Source: Planctomycetaceae bacterium (GTDB lineage Bacteria; Planctomycetota; Planctomycetia; Planctomycetales; Planctomycetaceae). From it: 64,000 bases of DNA. Every line of letters begins with the position of its first letter. Position 1 is the stretch's first letter. Of the stretch, positions 1 through 9,609 are shown piece by piece. Where the stretch lies: contig JAKFUF010000030.1 in assembly GCA_021732845.1 (NCBI GenBank), forward strand, positions 30,104-94,103. The letters run 5' to 3'. A model generated the notes under the pieces. That model saw nothing but the letters and a program-made list of their open reading frames with translations. It was not told where the DNA came from and ran no database searches. A program made the translations under genes and the position numbers.

Positions 1-12
1 TGGACTCACGGA

Positions 13-501
13 ATGACGATTGCTGAATTGATGCTGCCGGAACTCGACGAAGAGATGGGTCGCACGCGAAAGGTATTGGCAGCAGTCCCCCGGCAGCATC
101 TCGACTGGAAACCGGCCGAGATGTTGCACACCATCGGGTGGAATGCCAATCATCTCGCCGAGATCGTGGGCTGGACTTCAATGATCCTGCAGCAGGATGT
201 GTTCGACATCGCGCCGGTCGATGGTCCAGCCTACAAAACACCGTCCATTGATGATCCTGCCAAGATCGTGGCCAGTTTCGACGAGGGGCTCGTAGCGGCA
301 CGGGCAGCGATTGCGGCGGCGACGGACGCCGTGATGGCGGAATGCTGGACCATGAAAATGGGTGGGCAGACGCTGTTCACCCTGAGCAAAGGGGCGTGCA
401 TCCGGACCTGGGTGCTGAACCACTCCGTCCATCATCGCGGAATCCTGTCGGTTTACCTGCGAATGTGCGGCGTGGAGTTCACACCGGTCTACGATGGTTA
501 A
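13..501 (+). CDS. DinB-family (YfiT-like) four-helix protein
   Basis: This 162-residue protein has the size and pattern of the DinB/DUF664 four-helix-bundle superfamily, whose members bind a metal and often act as thiol-dependent transferases. A first metal-ligand region is seen as NANHLAEIVGW near residue 45, and a second as HSVHHRGILSVYLR near residue 137. The C-terminal HxxHHRG pattern is typical of the family. The ATG lies only 12 bases from the window edge, so an upstream start cannot be excluded, although the first residues look like a family N-terminus. It is followed on the same strand by an unrelated secreted protein. The family is clear from the motifs; the substrate is unknown. Confidence 0.8.
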   Translation: MTIAELMLPELDEEMGRTRKVLAAVPRQHLDWKPAEMLHTIGWNANHLAEIVGWTSMILQQDVFDIAPVDGPAYKTPSIDDPAKIVASFDEGLVAARAAIAAATDAVMAECWTMKMGGQTLFTLSKGACIRTWVLNHSVHHRGILSVYLRMCGVEFTPVYDG

Positions 502-615
502 CCAATTCAAGATTGCACAATGGCGGCAGCCCACTTTCGCACCCGTGTTTGCCGCAGTTGCAAGCCATGGCGAGACGAGCGGACCGACCAAAACACTTCG
601 AAGACTGAGGTCATC

Positions 616-2178
616 ATGGATGGACGATTGACGGGCAGCCGGCAGTACCCTACTACGCCGTTCCCAAAATGCGGGTGGACCGCCATCCCGGCGGCGATTT
701 TTCTGCTGGCGTTGTCTGCCGGTCAGCCGGCGAACGCCGCCGATGCGATCAAAATGCAGGAGCCGTTTACCGACACGCGGGTGTTTGCGGTTTCGACGCA
801 GGTTGGTCTGGAAGGGACGATCACCGCGCCGGGGCGCGATGGCAAACCGGCCCCCGTTAAGTTGACTGGAGCCGCGCGGTTCAAAGGTTCCGAACGGAGG
901 CTGCCGGGAACTGGTCGCGATGCCGAAGCGCTGCGTTCCGTCCGCTACTTCGACGAAGCCGGGGCGTCGGTTGTCACGGGTGACTTCAGGAGCCAGCGGA
1001 TGCTCCGGCCGACACAACGTTTGATGGTGGCCGAGGGCCGGCGCGAGGGGATTCGGCAGTTCAGCCCCGCCGGACCATTGACCTACGACGAGCTGGACCT
1101 GCTGCAGATCCCGGGCGACAGCCTGGCCCTACTGGGGTTGCTGCCGGACCGCGCGGTCGAACCCGGCGAAACCTGGAAGCCGGCGGAGTGGGTGATGCAA
1201 ACCCTCACTGGCCTGGAGACGGTCGAAAAGTCCAAGCTCGTCTGCAAACTGGTGAGCGTGACCAATTTTCAGGCAAACGTCGATCTTGACGGCGAAGTCG
1301 AAGGGGCCGACATGGGAACCACCTCCAAGGTGACCCTCACCGGATCCTTCATTTTCGACCTCAAGCAAAACTGCATCACGACGGTTGAATTGCAGCAGAC
1401 CGAGAAGCGGCAGCCAGGTGTGTTGAATCCGCAATTCGACATTACCGCCCGTGTTTCCCTGACCCGTGCACCGATGGACAAGCCTTCCAAGATTTCGGAA
1501 GCTGACCTCAAGGATATCCCCCTTGATCCCAACCCGGCCAACCTGCTGCTGGTCTTCGAGTCTCCCGATTGGGGCGTCAGGTTCTACCACGACCGCTCGT
1601 GGCACACTTTTCACCAGACCAAAGATGTCGCCATCCTGCGGATGATGCACAACGGCGGGATCATCGCCCAATGCAACATCAACCCGATCAACCCCAAGGT
1701 CGAGCCCGGCCAGCACATCACCGAGGAGCGGTTCAAGGCGGACATCCAAAAGTCGCTGGGCTCGAGCTTCCAGCAGATTCTGCAGGCCAAAGTCCTCGAA
1801 ACAACCGACAAGACGTGGCTCTACCAAGTGGCTGTCGCCGGTGCGATCCGCCGGCCAGTGAAGGTCAAGCCGGACGATGCAACCGCCTCAGGCGAAGGGG
1901 CCAAAACGCCTGCGAAGCCTCCCGGGAAAGCCGCGGAAGCGCCAAAGCCCGCAGCCACTGCCAAAGGCGCGGACAAGGGCACAGATCCCAAAGCAAAGGC
2001 TGAGACATCTGAGGTGGGCCTCCAGGAGATCCCTTACCAGTGGATCTACAACGTCGCCGCCGCCCCCGATGGCCGGCAGGTCGTGTTCACGTTTATCATC
2101 GAAGCCGATGTGCTGGAGACATTTGCGACGCAGGATGCGTCGATGTTGGGGACGCTGGAGTTTCTGGCGAAGCCGTGA
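616..2178 (+). CDS. Secreted protein of unknown function with an Ala/Lys/Pro-rich linker
   Basis: The protein has 520 residues when started at the ATG at 616, which has a GAGG ribosome-binding site six bases upstream; a longer frame begins at 520 without support. A hydrophobic segment (IPAAIFLLALSAGQPANA) forms a signal peptide ending near residue 35. The body is beta-rich and holds no motif I recognise. Near residues 420-460 lies a low-complexity stretch rich in K, A, P and E that probably links two domains, and the last 60 residues return to ordinary composition. It resembles the many exported planctomycete proteins without assigned function. A 190-bp inverted repeat begins about 120 bases downstream. 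Confidence 0.75.
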   Translation: MDGRLTGSRQYPTTPFPKCGWTAIPAAIFLLALSAGQPANAADAIKMQEPFTDTRVFAVSTQVGLEGTITAPGRDGKPAPVKLTGAARFKGSERRLPGTGRDAEALRSVRYFDEAGASVVTGDFRSQRMLRPTQRLMVAEGRREGIRQFSPAGPLTYDELDLLQIPGDSLALLGLLPDRAVEPGETWKPAEWVMQTLTGLETVEKSKLVCKLVSVTNFQANVDLDGEVEGADMGTTSKVTLTGSFIFDLKQNCITTVELQQTEKRQPGVLNPQFDITARVSLTRAPMDKPSKISEADLKDIPLDPNPANLLLVFESPDWGVRFYHDRSWHTFHQTKDVAILRMMHNGGIIAQCNINPINPKVEPGQHITEERFKADIQKSLGSSFQQILQAKVLETTDKTWLYQVAVAGAIRRPVKVKPDDATASGEGAKTPAKPPGKAAEAPKPAATAKGADKGTDPKAKAETSEVGLQEIPYQWIYNVAAAPDGRQVVFTFIIEADVLETFATQDASMLGTLEFLAKP

Positions 2179-2830
2179 GCCGCACTCGTCGATGGCGACA
2201 CAGATTGTGGAGGACATCGCTCCAACTCGGTATGCCCATCGATTCAGTCTTGAATCGATTCATCGCTGAATCAAATTCGGTCAGACTCGTCGGCGCTATT
2301 ACCCCGGCACGAAAGACTCGCACGGCGAAATCGCCCCGGGAGCCTTTGACCTGAACTCGGCGGTTTCTCATTCGTGGAGGATTGTGTGACTCGTGGTTCG
2401 ACCTTTCGTGCCTTTCGTGGTTCAGTGAACCACGAAAGGGCTCCCGGGTCGCTTTCGCCGTGCGAGTCTTTCGTGCCGGGGTAATAACGATCTACACCAA
2501 TTGTTTGAAATCTGGTTTTTGGTGGCTCACACAGCCTGAAAGATTTTGGAAGCCGTAACCGATGTCCAAAGAGGTCTTTCGGCAGCAGGTCACCACCGGG
2601 ACGGTTGGAGTTCCCTGTTTCCCGGCGTGGCTCAGGAACTTCAGCAAAGCCGCAGCCTGCTGGAAGACCAGTCCGGCTGGCCGGTCGCGACGGTCGAGCC
2701 TTGGTGTTGATCCACAGGATTCGAAGGCATGAATTCGGGACACCGAGTGCGGGTCATGCGCACGATGGCGAGCCGGTCCGCAGCGGTGTTCGGAGATCAT
2801 GGCTGGAGCTTCCGCCCACAAGCAGATCCG
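2179..2830. other. Intergenic stretch with an inverted repeat, no convincing gene
   Basis: About 650 bases lie between the stop of the secreted protein and the end of the small membrane gene on the minus strand. The left part is occupied by the inverted repeat at 2297-2486. The rest (2490-2830) holds open frames on both strands with no signal peptide, domain or ribosome-binding site that I can support. Two copies of the octamer GTGGCTCA occur here, at 2522 and 2627. Confidence 0.6.
2297..2486. repeat. Long imperfect inverted repeat with an internal hairpin
   Basis: The left arm (2297-2347) and the reverse complement of the right arm (2436-2486) match over 51 bases with about three mismatches. 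Both include the run CCCCGGCACGAAAGACTCGC. The 88-base loop holds a second, nearly perfect palindrome at 2411-2439 (CCTTTCGTGGTT against AACCACGAAAGG). The words CACGAAAG and CTTTCGTG recur through the element. It carries no protein-coding capacity. It could be a palindromic dispersed element, or a cruciform or RNA structure. Confidence 0.85.
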
Positions 2831-2956
2831 TCAGTCTTCATTCGAATTTTTGTTCTTTTTGGTGGCGAGGATCACCACGACGACGATGGGAATGGCGATG
2901 CAGGGCAATCCGCAGGCGGCGATGATAAGCAGTTCAAAGAAGCCGATGCCGACCAT
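2831..2956 (-). CDS. Small membrane protein (41 residues)
   Basis: The minus strand encodes a 41-residue protein that begins MVGIGFFELLIIAACG and ends in the polar tail KKNKNSNED. Residues 4-31 form one or two hydrophobic segments, with two cysteines and two prolines near the middle. The basic, Asn-rich tail predicts an inner-membrane protein with a cytoplasmic C-terminus. The ATG is preceded by AGGGGA nine bases upstream, a good ribosome-binding site. I recall similar short FFELL-type membrane peptides from planctomycetes, but this is recollection and not a database match. The function is unknown. Confidence 0.6.
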   Translation of the reverse strand: MVGIGFFELLIIAACGLPCIAIPIVVVVILATKKNKNSNED

Positions 2957-3123
2957 GTGAAGAATCCCCTGAATGGATGACTAAAGCGCGTTCATGAGTG
3001 GAAGTCAGATGCTGTCCAGCAACCTGGCAGACTGTGAAATCGGGAATCCGAAAATTGCCATTGATTTAGCCGCAGTGGGCATCAGCATTGTCGCCGTCAA
3101 TATGCGTTGAGACTTCGGCCGGC

Positions 3124-4623
3124 TCACATCGCCGCCTTGCGTCCCGGCACGCTGCGTTCGATATGTTCCGTCCCGCACGCACCGGCGGTGGGCAGCATTT
3201 TCATCGGGCTGCATAGTTGCCGCGGGTTGAAGGCCTGCCGCACGTCGGCCATCACGGCCAGGTCGTTGGCGGTGAACAGCTTGTCCATGAAGCTGATCTT
3301 TTCCACGCCGATCCCATGCTCCCCGGTGACGCTGCCGCCGAGGTCGATGCACTTTTCCAGGATCTCGTCGCTGGCCAACAATACCCGCCGAACCTGGTCC
3401 TGGTCGCGTTCATCGAACAGCAGAATCGGGTGAATGTTGCCGTCGCCCGCGTGAAACACGTTCACGATCCGCAGTTGGTGGCGGGCGCTGACTTCGGTGA
3501 TGTGCTGCAGGATTTCGGGCAGCTTGGTCCGCGGAACGACACCATCCTGCGTGCAGTAACTGGGGCTCAGCCGGCCGATGGCACCAAACGCCTGCTTGCG
3601 GCACTTCCACAAGAGCAACCGTTCCTTGGGTGTGTTTGCCTGCCGCACTTCACGCGCACCGGTCTCCTGACAGATCTGAATGATTTTGGCCGCCTCTTCG
3701 TCGACGGCCAGTTCCAGACCGTCGACTTCAATGAGCAGGACCGCCGCGGCGTCCAGCGGGAAGCCGAAGTGAAATGCAGCTTCAACGGCTTCGATGATCC
3801 CCTGATCCATCAGTTCCAGAGCGGCGGGAACGATGCCCGCGCCAATGATGTTGCTGATGGTTTGGGTGGCATCTTGAATCGAGTTGAAGACGCCAAGCAT
3901 GGTGCGGTAGGCCGCGGGATCGCGCGTGAGCCGCACGATGATCTTGGTGCATATGCCAAAGGTCCCCTCGTTCCCCACAAACAGCCCGGTCAGGTCGTAG
4001 CCCGGGCCGTCTTCAGCGACACCGCCGATCTGAGCCACGCTGCCGTCGGGCATCACCATTTCGGCCCCGAGGACATGGTTGACCGTCACACCGTACTTGA
4101 GGGTGTGCGGACCGCCGGAATTGGTGGCGAAGTTCCCGCCGATGGTGCAGGCCCCCTGGCTGCTGGGGTCGGGGGCGTAATGGTAGCCGGTCCCCTTGAG
4201 CCGGTTGGTGAGATGCACATTGACCAGCCCTGGCTCAACGATGGCATACCGGTCGCGCAGATTGATTTCAAGAATCTGCCGCATCCGTGTCAGGGCGATC
4301 ATCACTCCGCCGCCCACCGGCAGGCAGCCACCCGCCAGGCTCGTCCCCGCGCCCCGTGGCACAAACGGCACATCGTATTCGTTGCACAGTTTGACAATGG
4401 CGACGGCCTGATCGGTCGTGGTGGGAAACACCACCACGTCGGGCATGCGCTTTTCGATGACGAAGCCATCACACTCATAGACCAGCAGTTCGTCGCTGGT
4501 TTCCAGCAGGTTCTCGGCGCTGAACAAATCCCGCAGCTTTTTCAGAAACTCGGCAGCGAGCGGCCGGGCCTCCACGGAAACGGGGCTGTGCTGCGTCCGG
4601 ATTTCAGCGTTGTCGATACTCAC
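3124..4623 (-). CDS. glcD: FAD-linked oxidase, glycolate oxidase GlcD type
   Basis: This 499-residue flavoprotein belongs to the VAO/PCMH family and is closest in pattern to GlcD, which oxidises glycolate or D-lactate to the 2-oxoacid. The FAD-binding PRGAGTSLAGG loop lies at residues 89-99 and the diphosphate region IGGNFATNSGGP near 161-172. The FAD-oxidase C-terminal domain has HAGDGNIHP at 391-399 and GEHGIGVEK at 434-442. Translation starts at a GTG preceded by AGGAG about eight bases upstream. The usual partners GlcE and GlcF are not adjacent, so the electron acceptor is not evident here. D-lactate dehydrogenase is the main alternative. Confidence 0.9.
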   Translation of the reverse strand: MSIDNAEIRTQHSPVSVEARPLAAEFLKKLRDLFSAENLLETSDELLVYECDGFVIEKRMPDVVVFPTTTDQAVAIVKLCNEYDVPFVPRGAGTSLAGGCLPVGGGVMIALTRMRQILEINLRDRYAIVEPGLVNVHLTNRLKGTGYHYAPDPSSQGACTIGGNFATNSGGPHTLKYGVTVNHVLGAEMVMPDGSVAQIGGVAEDGPGYDLTGLFVGNEGTFGICTKIIVRLTRDPAAYRTMLGVFNSIQDATQTISNIIGAGIVPAALELMDQGIIEAVEAAFHFGFPLDAAAVLLIEVDGLELAVDEEAAKIIQICQETGAREVRQANTPKERLLLWKCRKQAFGAIGRLSPSYCTQDGVVPRTKLPEILQHITEVSARHQLRIVNVFHAGDGNIHPILLFDERDQDQVRRVLLASDEILEKCIDLGGSVTGEHGIGVEKISFMDKLFTANDLAVMADVRQAFNPRQLCSPMKMLPTAGACGTEHIERSVPGRKAAM

Positions 4624-4783
4624 CAGTCTCTCCTGAATTTAACAGCGGTGGTCAGCAGGGCGGCGTTGCGAATAGGGGTCAGCTCCTGCTGAGCCGCGAT
4701 AAACATCGCTCGCCAATTACGCGTATTGTTTTACTGCATTTACGCAAACAATTTTAACAAAATGCAGATCACCTGTTGCCCGC

Positions 4784-4803
4784 GGCTCTGGAGGACCAGA
4801 GCC
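4784..4803 (-). terminator. Possible hairpin terminator after the PVC cytochrome gene
   Basis: An 8-bp perfect stem (GGCTCTGG/CCAGAGCC) with a 4-base loop lies between the end of the minus-strand cytochrome gene and the start of glcD. No T-run follows on the minus strand, so intrinsic termination is uncertain. Confidence 0.35.
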
Positions 4804-4886
4804 CTCCCCCCACGTCGCCCGCCAAATCGAGGCATCCTTTTTACCCCAGTTATTCTCTCCTGACTGTCCCAACCGGGGTTCCTCGC

Positions 4887-7800
4887 TCACTGGCCGCTCA
4901 GCAGGTACGCGAGAATGTCGCGCAGCTCTTCCGGCGTCTTCACCAACCCATTGGGCATCGGCGAAACACTCTGCAGTTTGCGTTCTTCGATCTCCGCGGT
5001 GGGAATCGTGATCCGCGTGGCGTCGGTGAGGATCATTTCCAGTTTCTCGCCGGTTTCACCCACCACCAGGCCAGTCAAGACTTTTCCCTGCTTTGTTTCG
5101 ACTGTGGTCGCCTTGAACACCGGTGAAATCTGCTTGCTCGGCAGCAGCACCGATTCCACAAGATACGGCAGCGTGAACCGCTTGCCGGGCTCCGCGAGGC
5201 TCGGCCCGGCGTTCATTCCCTCTTCGGGTTTGACCGCATGGCACTTGGCGCATCCCAGTCCATTGGCACCGAACAGTTTCTTGCCGTTTTCGATATTTCC
5301 CAGCTTCACCGCCGCGGCCCAGTTCGTCTCCAAAAACTTGGGATCCAAGGCCATTGCTCCCGGAGTTGTGGCTGCTTCCTTCAACCGCGCGGCCAGCGAC
5401 CCGGCTTCAATCTTTTCCGGCAGCGACACCGCCAGCGGTTGCAGTGCGCGGTAGTGCAAGTACAGCCCATGCTCTCCCGTGCGGTTGCGAACTCGCACCA
5501 GCAGGTCGTTGCTGCCTGGCTGCAGGTCCAACACCACCACATCCTGAATCGGCAGGCCACCGCGCTCGATGTCATTGGTCCAAACCAGCCGGCCGTTGTG
5601 CCACACTTTCACTCCATCGTCCGAACCCACCAGCAGCATCGCCGTTTGCCGGGTGCCGCTCTCCATCCGCAGCGCGGCGTAGGACGATGTGTTGTCGCAT
5701 GGACCATACATCTCACGGAAATGGATCTGCCGCCCGAAGGTGACTTCCTTCCAGGTCAGCTCGCTGTTTTCCAGCTTGTAGCTGGCGGCAGGATCAAGCG
5801 GGCCGCGTTCGGGCGCGTGGATGGCGTCGAACCCCTTCCCACCATCGGCGAATGGCCCCACGACCCAGGTTTTTGAAATCGCGATCGGAGAGGAGGTCGA
5901 GAGCCGTTTGGTGGCGGTGTCCCGGCGAACTTGAGCCACGGCAGGTTCGATGGTCGAGTCGTTGAGCAGCGACAGGAAGTAGGCCGCCTGCAGCCGCACG
6001 GGCTCGCTTTCGTCACCCAGCCGGCCGACCAGCAATGCGAACAGTTTTTCCTGCTCTGGCGTGTGCTTGCCGGCTTTCCAATGCTCGGCGACAGTAAACA
6101 GTCCGATTTGCTTCTGGACGGTTCGCAGGTCTGCCGGCCTGTTTTCTGGCGAGTCGACAAACTGAATCTTGTAGGCGTCTTCGGCCCGCCAAGCCACGAG
6201 CGGCAGGCCGGCGGCAATCGGGCTGCCCGTTGGAGGGAGCGTCAGTTTGAAGCCAGCCGCCAGCACCCCCGCGAGGCGGTTCTTCGCGTCGCCCATCTGG
6301 CAGCGGTTGCCAATTTCGTCCCACGTCCCTTTCTCCGCGAGCAGGAGCGTCGCTGCCTGCCGCAGGTAGGTGTCTTCACTGACGGCGGCGGTGTTCAGAA
6401 CTTCCGCGGGGACAGGTTCGCCGGATTTCAAACCAAAGAATGCCAGGACAGCGGCTTGCCGCACCTGTGCATTCTCGTCCTTTAGCAGGGGACCAAAGGT
6501 GGCCAGCAGATCGGCGGCCGCTTGTTCCGCCATGCCGTCACTGAGCACACGCACTGCCTGCAGACGCACCATCGGATTGGCATCCTTCAACAGGGCCAGC
6601 AGCGCCGGCTGGGCCAGCGCGCCAAAGGCGGCCATGAGATACGGCAGGTGGACGCGGGCCGGATCGTCCGACTTGAGGGAGTCGAACAAGGCCATGAAGT
6701 TGATGCTCTTGTCCGTGGACCGCCGCTGCAATTCGACATGCGCGAGGTACCTTCGAGACCAGTCCGCCTGCGACAGTTCCGCCAGCAGCCGCTCCGTGGA
6801 AGCCTTCGGGGCATCGTACGACATGAAGGGATGCGTGGCCTTGTCATCGGCCCGGGTGATCATCACCAAGTCGCTTTTGTAGACGGGTGAACCTTCGTTT
6901 TGTGCCATGTAACAGATCGTGGCGAAGACCCGTCCCCCACGCCCCACGGTGACGCCCACGGGCCGCGCCTGATCGCGGCCAGCCAGCAGGTCGTGCTCGG
7001 TGCAGTGAAACGTCGAGCCGTGGTGGCTCAGCGGGTAGAACGTGACCTTGCGGGTACACCAGCGGGCGACCAACAGGCTGTTTTTCAACTCCGGCAGAAA
7101 GCCGTCGTTGTAGTACCACTGCCCCACCGGAACCGCCCGGCCAAGCGTGGTGATCATTGTTTCCAGCAGGTCGGCGCGGTCGGGAGTCTTCTCCCGCATC
7201 CAGCCTCGTGGCCAGTTGAAGTAGGCGTGTGGCGTGACGTGGTTCAGCCGTCCGGGAACATACTCTGCTGGCATCGACTCGTGGTCGTTGTCGTTCGTGA
7301 AGAGATTCCAATCCTTGTCGAACACCAGCCCGCAACTGTTGCGCAGGCCCCGGGCCACGACTTGCAGCCCGCTGCCGTCCGGCCTGCAGCGGAATACCGC
7401 GCCGACACCGGTGTAGGGTGTCTTCACCCAAGCCTCGTCTTTTGGCGTCTCCTTCAGATCGCTGCCGGGCGCGCGGCTGAACATTGTCCAGTGGCCCCAA
7501 TGGTCGGGGCGGCTGAAGTCGCCGTAGTACCACAACGGGTCGCCCATCGAGAAATACAGATCTCCGTCCGGCCCCCACGTCATCCCATGAAAGCACTGGT
7601 GGACATGCCCCAGCGGGACACCCCATACCAGCCGATGGGCGGACAGCCCCTTCCGCTGCACCCGCGCATTCGGCACCACATAAAGCGCGCTGACCGTCAG
7701 CAGGTACACGTCATCGCCGCGGATCTCAATGTCATACACCCACGTATGCTCCGGCAGCCGCAGCAACTCCTGCCGTGGCTCATACCCACCGTCCTCACGT

Positions 7801-8033
7801 GGCTCGTACACATACAAAGCCACGCGGCTGCCCACAAACAGGCGGCCGGTGCTGTCGGCTTTGACACCCAGAAACGACTCCGTGTCGGCCGAGTCGAGCT
7901 TCTCGACCCGCAGCCCTTCCGACACCGTGTTGTAGTCCAATTCAGCGGCGTGGCCTGAAGGGGCCGCGAGACACACCAGGCCCAGCAGACAGCCGGTCAC
8001 AGAGGCGAAGAGGGCAGAGATCCTGCGGTACAT
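4887..8033 (-). CDS. PVC-type membrane-bound dehydrogenase with HEAT repeats and C-terminal cytochrome c
   Basis: This 1048-residue exported protein starts best at MYRRISALFASV, where a signal peptide begins; an in-frame extension of 30 residues upstream lacks one. Domains in order are a six-bladed NHL/sugar-dehydrogenase-like beta-propeller (about residues 35-420), HEAT-like helical repeats (about 450-730), a PA14-like beta domain (GSDDGVKVWHNGRLVW), and a C-terminal c-type cytochrome with one CAKCH haem site. The architecture is characteristic of Planctomycetes and Verrucomicrobia. It probably acts in the periplasm, passing electrons from a polysaccharide or sugar substrate to its haem. The substrate is not known. 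Confidence 0.88.
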   Translation of the reverse strand: MYRRISALFASVTGCLLGLVCLAAPSGHAAELDYNTVSEGLRVEKLDSADTESFLGVKADSTGRLFVGSRVALYVYEPREDGGYEPRQELLRLPEHTWVYDIEIRGDDVYLLTVSALYVVPNARVQRKGLSAHRLVWGVPLGHVHQCFHGMTWGPDGDLYFSMGDPLWYYGDFSRPDHWGHWTMFSRAPGSDLKETPKDEAWVKTPYTGVGAVFRCRPDGSGLQVVARGLRNSCGLVFDKDWNLFTNDNDHESMPAEYVPGRLNHVTPHAYFNWPRGWMREKTPDRADLLETMITTLGRAVPVGQWYYNDGFLPELKNSLLVARWCTRKVTFYPLSHHGSTFHCTEHDLLAGRDQARPVGVTVGRGGRVFATICYMAQNEGSPVYKSDLVMITRADDKATHPFMSYDAPKASTERLLAELSQADWSRRYLAHVELQRRSTDKSINFMALFDSLKSDDPARVHLPYLMAAFGALAQPALLALLKDANPMVRLQAVRVLSDGMAEQAAADLLATFGPLLKDENAQVRQAAVLAFFGLKSGEPVPAEVLNTAAVSEDTYLRQAATLLLAEKGTWDEIGNRCQMGDAKNRLAGVLAAGFKLTLPPTGSPIAAGLPLVAWRAEDAYKIQFVDSPENRPADLRTVQKQIGLFTVAEHWKAGKHTPEQEKLFALLVGRLGDESEPVRLQAAYFLSLLNDSTIEPAVAQVRRDTATKRLSTSSPIAISKTWVVGPFADGGKGFDAIHAPERGPLDPAASYKLENSELTWKEVTFGRQIHFREMYGPCDNTSSYAALRMESGTRQTAMLLVGSDDGVKVWHNGRLVWTNDIERGGLPIQDVVVLDLQPGSNDLLVRVRNRTGEHGLYLHYRALQPLAVSLPEKIEAGSLAARLKEAATTPGAMALDPKFLETNWAAAVKLGNIENGKKLFGANGLGCAKCHAVKPEEGMNAGPSLAEPGKRFTLPYLVESVLLPSKQISPVFKATTVETKQGKVLTGLVVGETGEKLEMILTDATRITIPTAEIEERKLQSVSPMPNGLVKTPEELRDILAYLLSGQ

Positions 8034-8143
8034 GAAGAACTCAATCGTCAGGGACGGTCGATGGGGAATCAGCATTGGCAACCTCAACCCGCTCATCTTG
8101 TCGAGAATCGGGGATCCAAGCAACCAACGGCATCTCTACTTCT

Positions 8144-8332
8144 CTACTTCAAGTCTTGACGGTTCCGGTGGTACGAAATTGCCTTGTGTCGCTCCACCAC
8201 GAAATCCCAGTCGATCCGGTGCGGGGGATTGAGGTAGTGCTGATAGGCGGCAGCCATCTGACGGGCGGCTTCGTCATGCGGGACACCGCCGAAGCCCGCT
8301 CCCATGGCAGGAAAAGCCAGCACCGGGAACGC
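8144..8332 (-). pseudogene. C-terminal remnant of a macro-domain protein
   Basis: The minus strand keeps a reading frame containing VLAFPAMGAGFGGVPHDEAA and, further on, AAYQHYLNPPHRIDWDF. This matches the end of an ADP-ribose-binding macro domain, where the GxGFGG loop contacts the ligand. The first two thirds of such a domain are missing. The frame runs straight into the end of the M56 peptidase gene and has no credible start or ribosome-binding site. I read it as a truncated pseudogene; a short functional peptide is less likely. Confidence 0.6.
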
Positions 8333-8385
8333 GCAGCGTTCACCTGCGCCGCGGAATGGCTCGCGATTCCCCATTCGATCCGCAG

Positions 8386-9492
8386 TCACCGGGCGACTTC
8401 GGCGGCGACGGGCGGGACGACCACCTGTAGTGGCCCGCCAAAGATCACGGGATGAAGAGGGAGGAGCGCGGCCATCAACAGGCAGACGCCACGCGCCGCA
8501 TGAGTCCAGTTTTGCGGACGAGGACCGCGCATGATGTGCGTCAGTCGCTGCCGGAGGAATGGGACATCGCCCAAGCCACAGGCAATGGCAGGCCGGCAGG
8601 GCCGGGCTTCCGCGAGAAAATCGATCGTCGTCAACAGTGCTTCCGCATAGCGGCGTGGCTCAGCCGAGAAGTGGCTGACGACGCAGGCATCACAGCATTC
8701 CTCCTCGGCAATCTCGATTTCACGCCGTGCCCACCACACCACCGGATTCCACCAATACAGGCCTGTGGCCAGCAGTTCCAGAACGCGCACCCAATGGTCC
8801 CGCCGACGGCAGTGCGCCAGTTCATGGGTCAGCAGCGTGTGGCGTGCGGCGGCCTCCATTCGCGCCAGCAAGTCGCGGGGGAAAAGAATCGTCGTGGCTG
8901 GTCCCACGGCCCAGACCATTGGTGAAAACACACCGTCAACAATGCGGATGGGAGGGGCTTTGCGCAAACCGAGCCGCCGCGCCAAAATGTGTGCCTCGGC
9001 CTGGAGTTCTGGCGGAGCCAGTTCAGCAACGCCCACCCATCGGGAAAACTGCCAGATGCGCCAGCCCTGCAGTGTAAACCAGGCACCGCTGACTGCCGCC
9101 CAGCAGACCATGAGGGCCACTCCGGCCTGATTCCACGGAATCTGCTGGAGCAGGGACGGGCTTTCGTGTGGAACTTGCCAAATCCCCACGGAATGCGTCA
9201 ATTCGGCCATCTCGTCAGCGCGGGACCACGGCATCAGGCTGCTTGTCGGCCAGCGAGTTTCGACAGATTCACGCGTGGATTGTCCAAAGGCCGTCCAGAC
9301 AGAGGGCAGGCTCCAGCCCAAGGAGAATTGAACGACAGGCGGGGTCAGCAGCTTGATGAGCACCAACGTCCATAGGATGTGTGTGACGGTGGAGCGGCGG
9401 AAGAAGCGGGAGGCAGCCCAAGCGGTGGCTGCCAAAAGCAATGCGAGTATCGCATTCGTGAGGGCAAGATCGAGGAGTGAGCGCACAAACAC
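8386..9492 (-). CDS. BlaR1-like M56 zinc metallopeptidase, no penicillin-sensing domain
   Basis: The 368-residue protein has N-terminal membrane helices (residues 5-30 and 36-58), a further helix near 122-142, and the zinc-peptidase motif HELAH at residues 223-227. A downstream glutamate region EIEIAEEECCDACVV supplies the third zinc ligand, as in family M56. The protein stops soon after a final hydrophobic segment, so the extracellular beta-lactam sensor of true BlaR1 is absent. In BlaI-M56 pairs the peptidase is thought to relieve repression by causing BlaI cleavage. The blaI-like gene lies directly upstream, 117 bases away. The inducing signal is unknown. Confidence 0.87.
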   Translation of the reverse strand: MFVRSLLDLALTNAILALLLAATAWAASRFFRRSTVTHILWTLVLIKLLTPPVVQFSLGWSLPSVWTAFGQSTRESVETRWPTSSLMPWSRADEMAELTHSVGIWQVPHESPSLLQQIPWNQAGVALMVCWAAVSGAWFTLQGWRIWQFSRWVGVAELAPPELQAEAHILARRLGLRKAPPIRIVDGVFSPMVWAVGPATTILFPRDLLARMEAAARHTLLTHELAHCRRRDHWVRVLELLATGLYWWNPVVWWARREIEIAEEECCDACVVSHFSAEPRRYAEALLTTIDFLAEARPCRPAIACGLGDVPFLRQRLTHIMRGPRPQNWTHAARGVCLLMAALLPLHPVIFGGPLQVVVPPVAAEVAR

Positions 9493-9609
9493 TCTCCGCG
9501 TCCACGAAATTTACCACCATTTTTGGCGGCACTCGGCTGGCGAAACGCTTCGCCCGCAAGTGATTCGCTGGAACTACGGAATCTTGATCGCAATTCGCGC
9601 GCAAACTGT

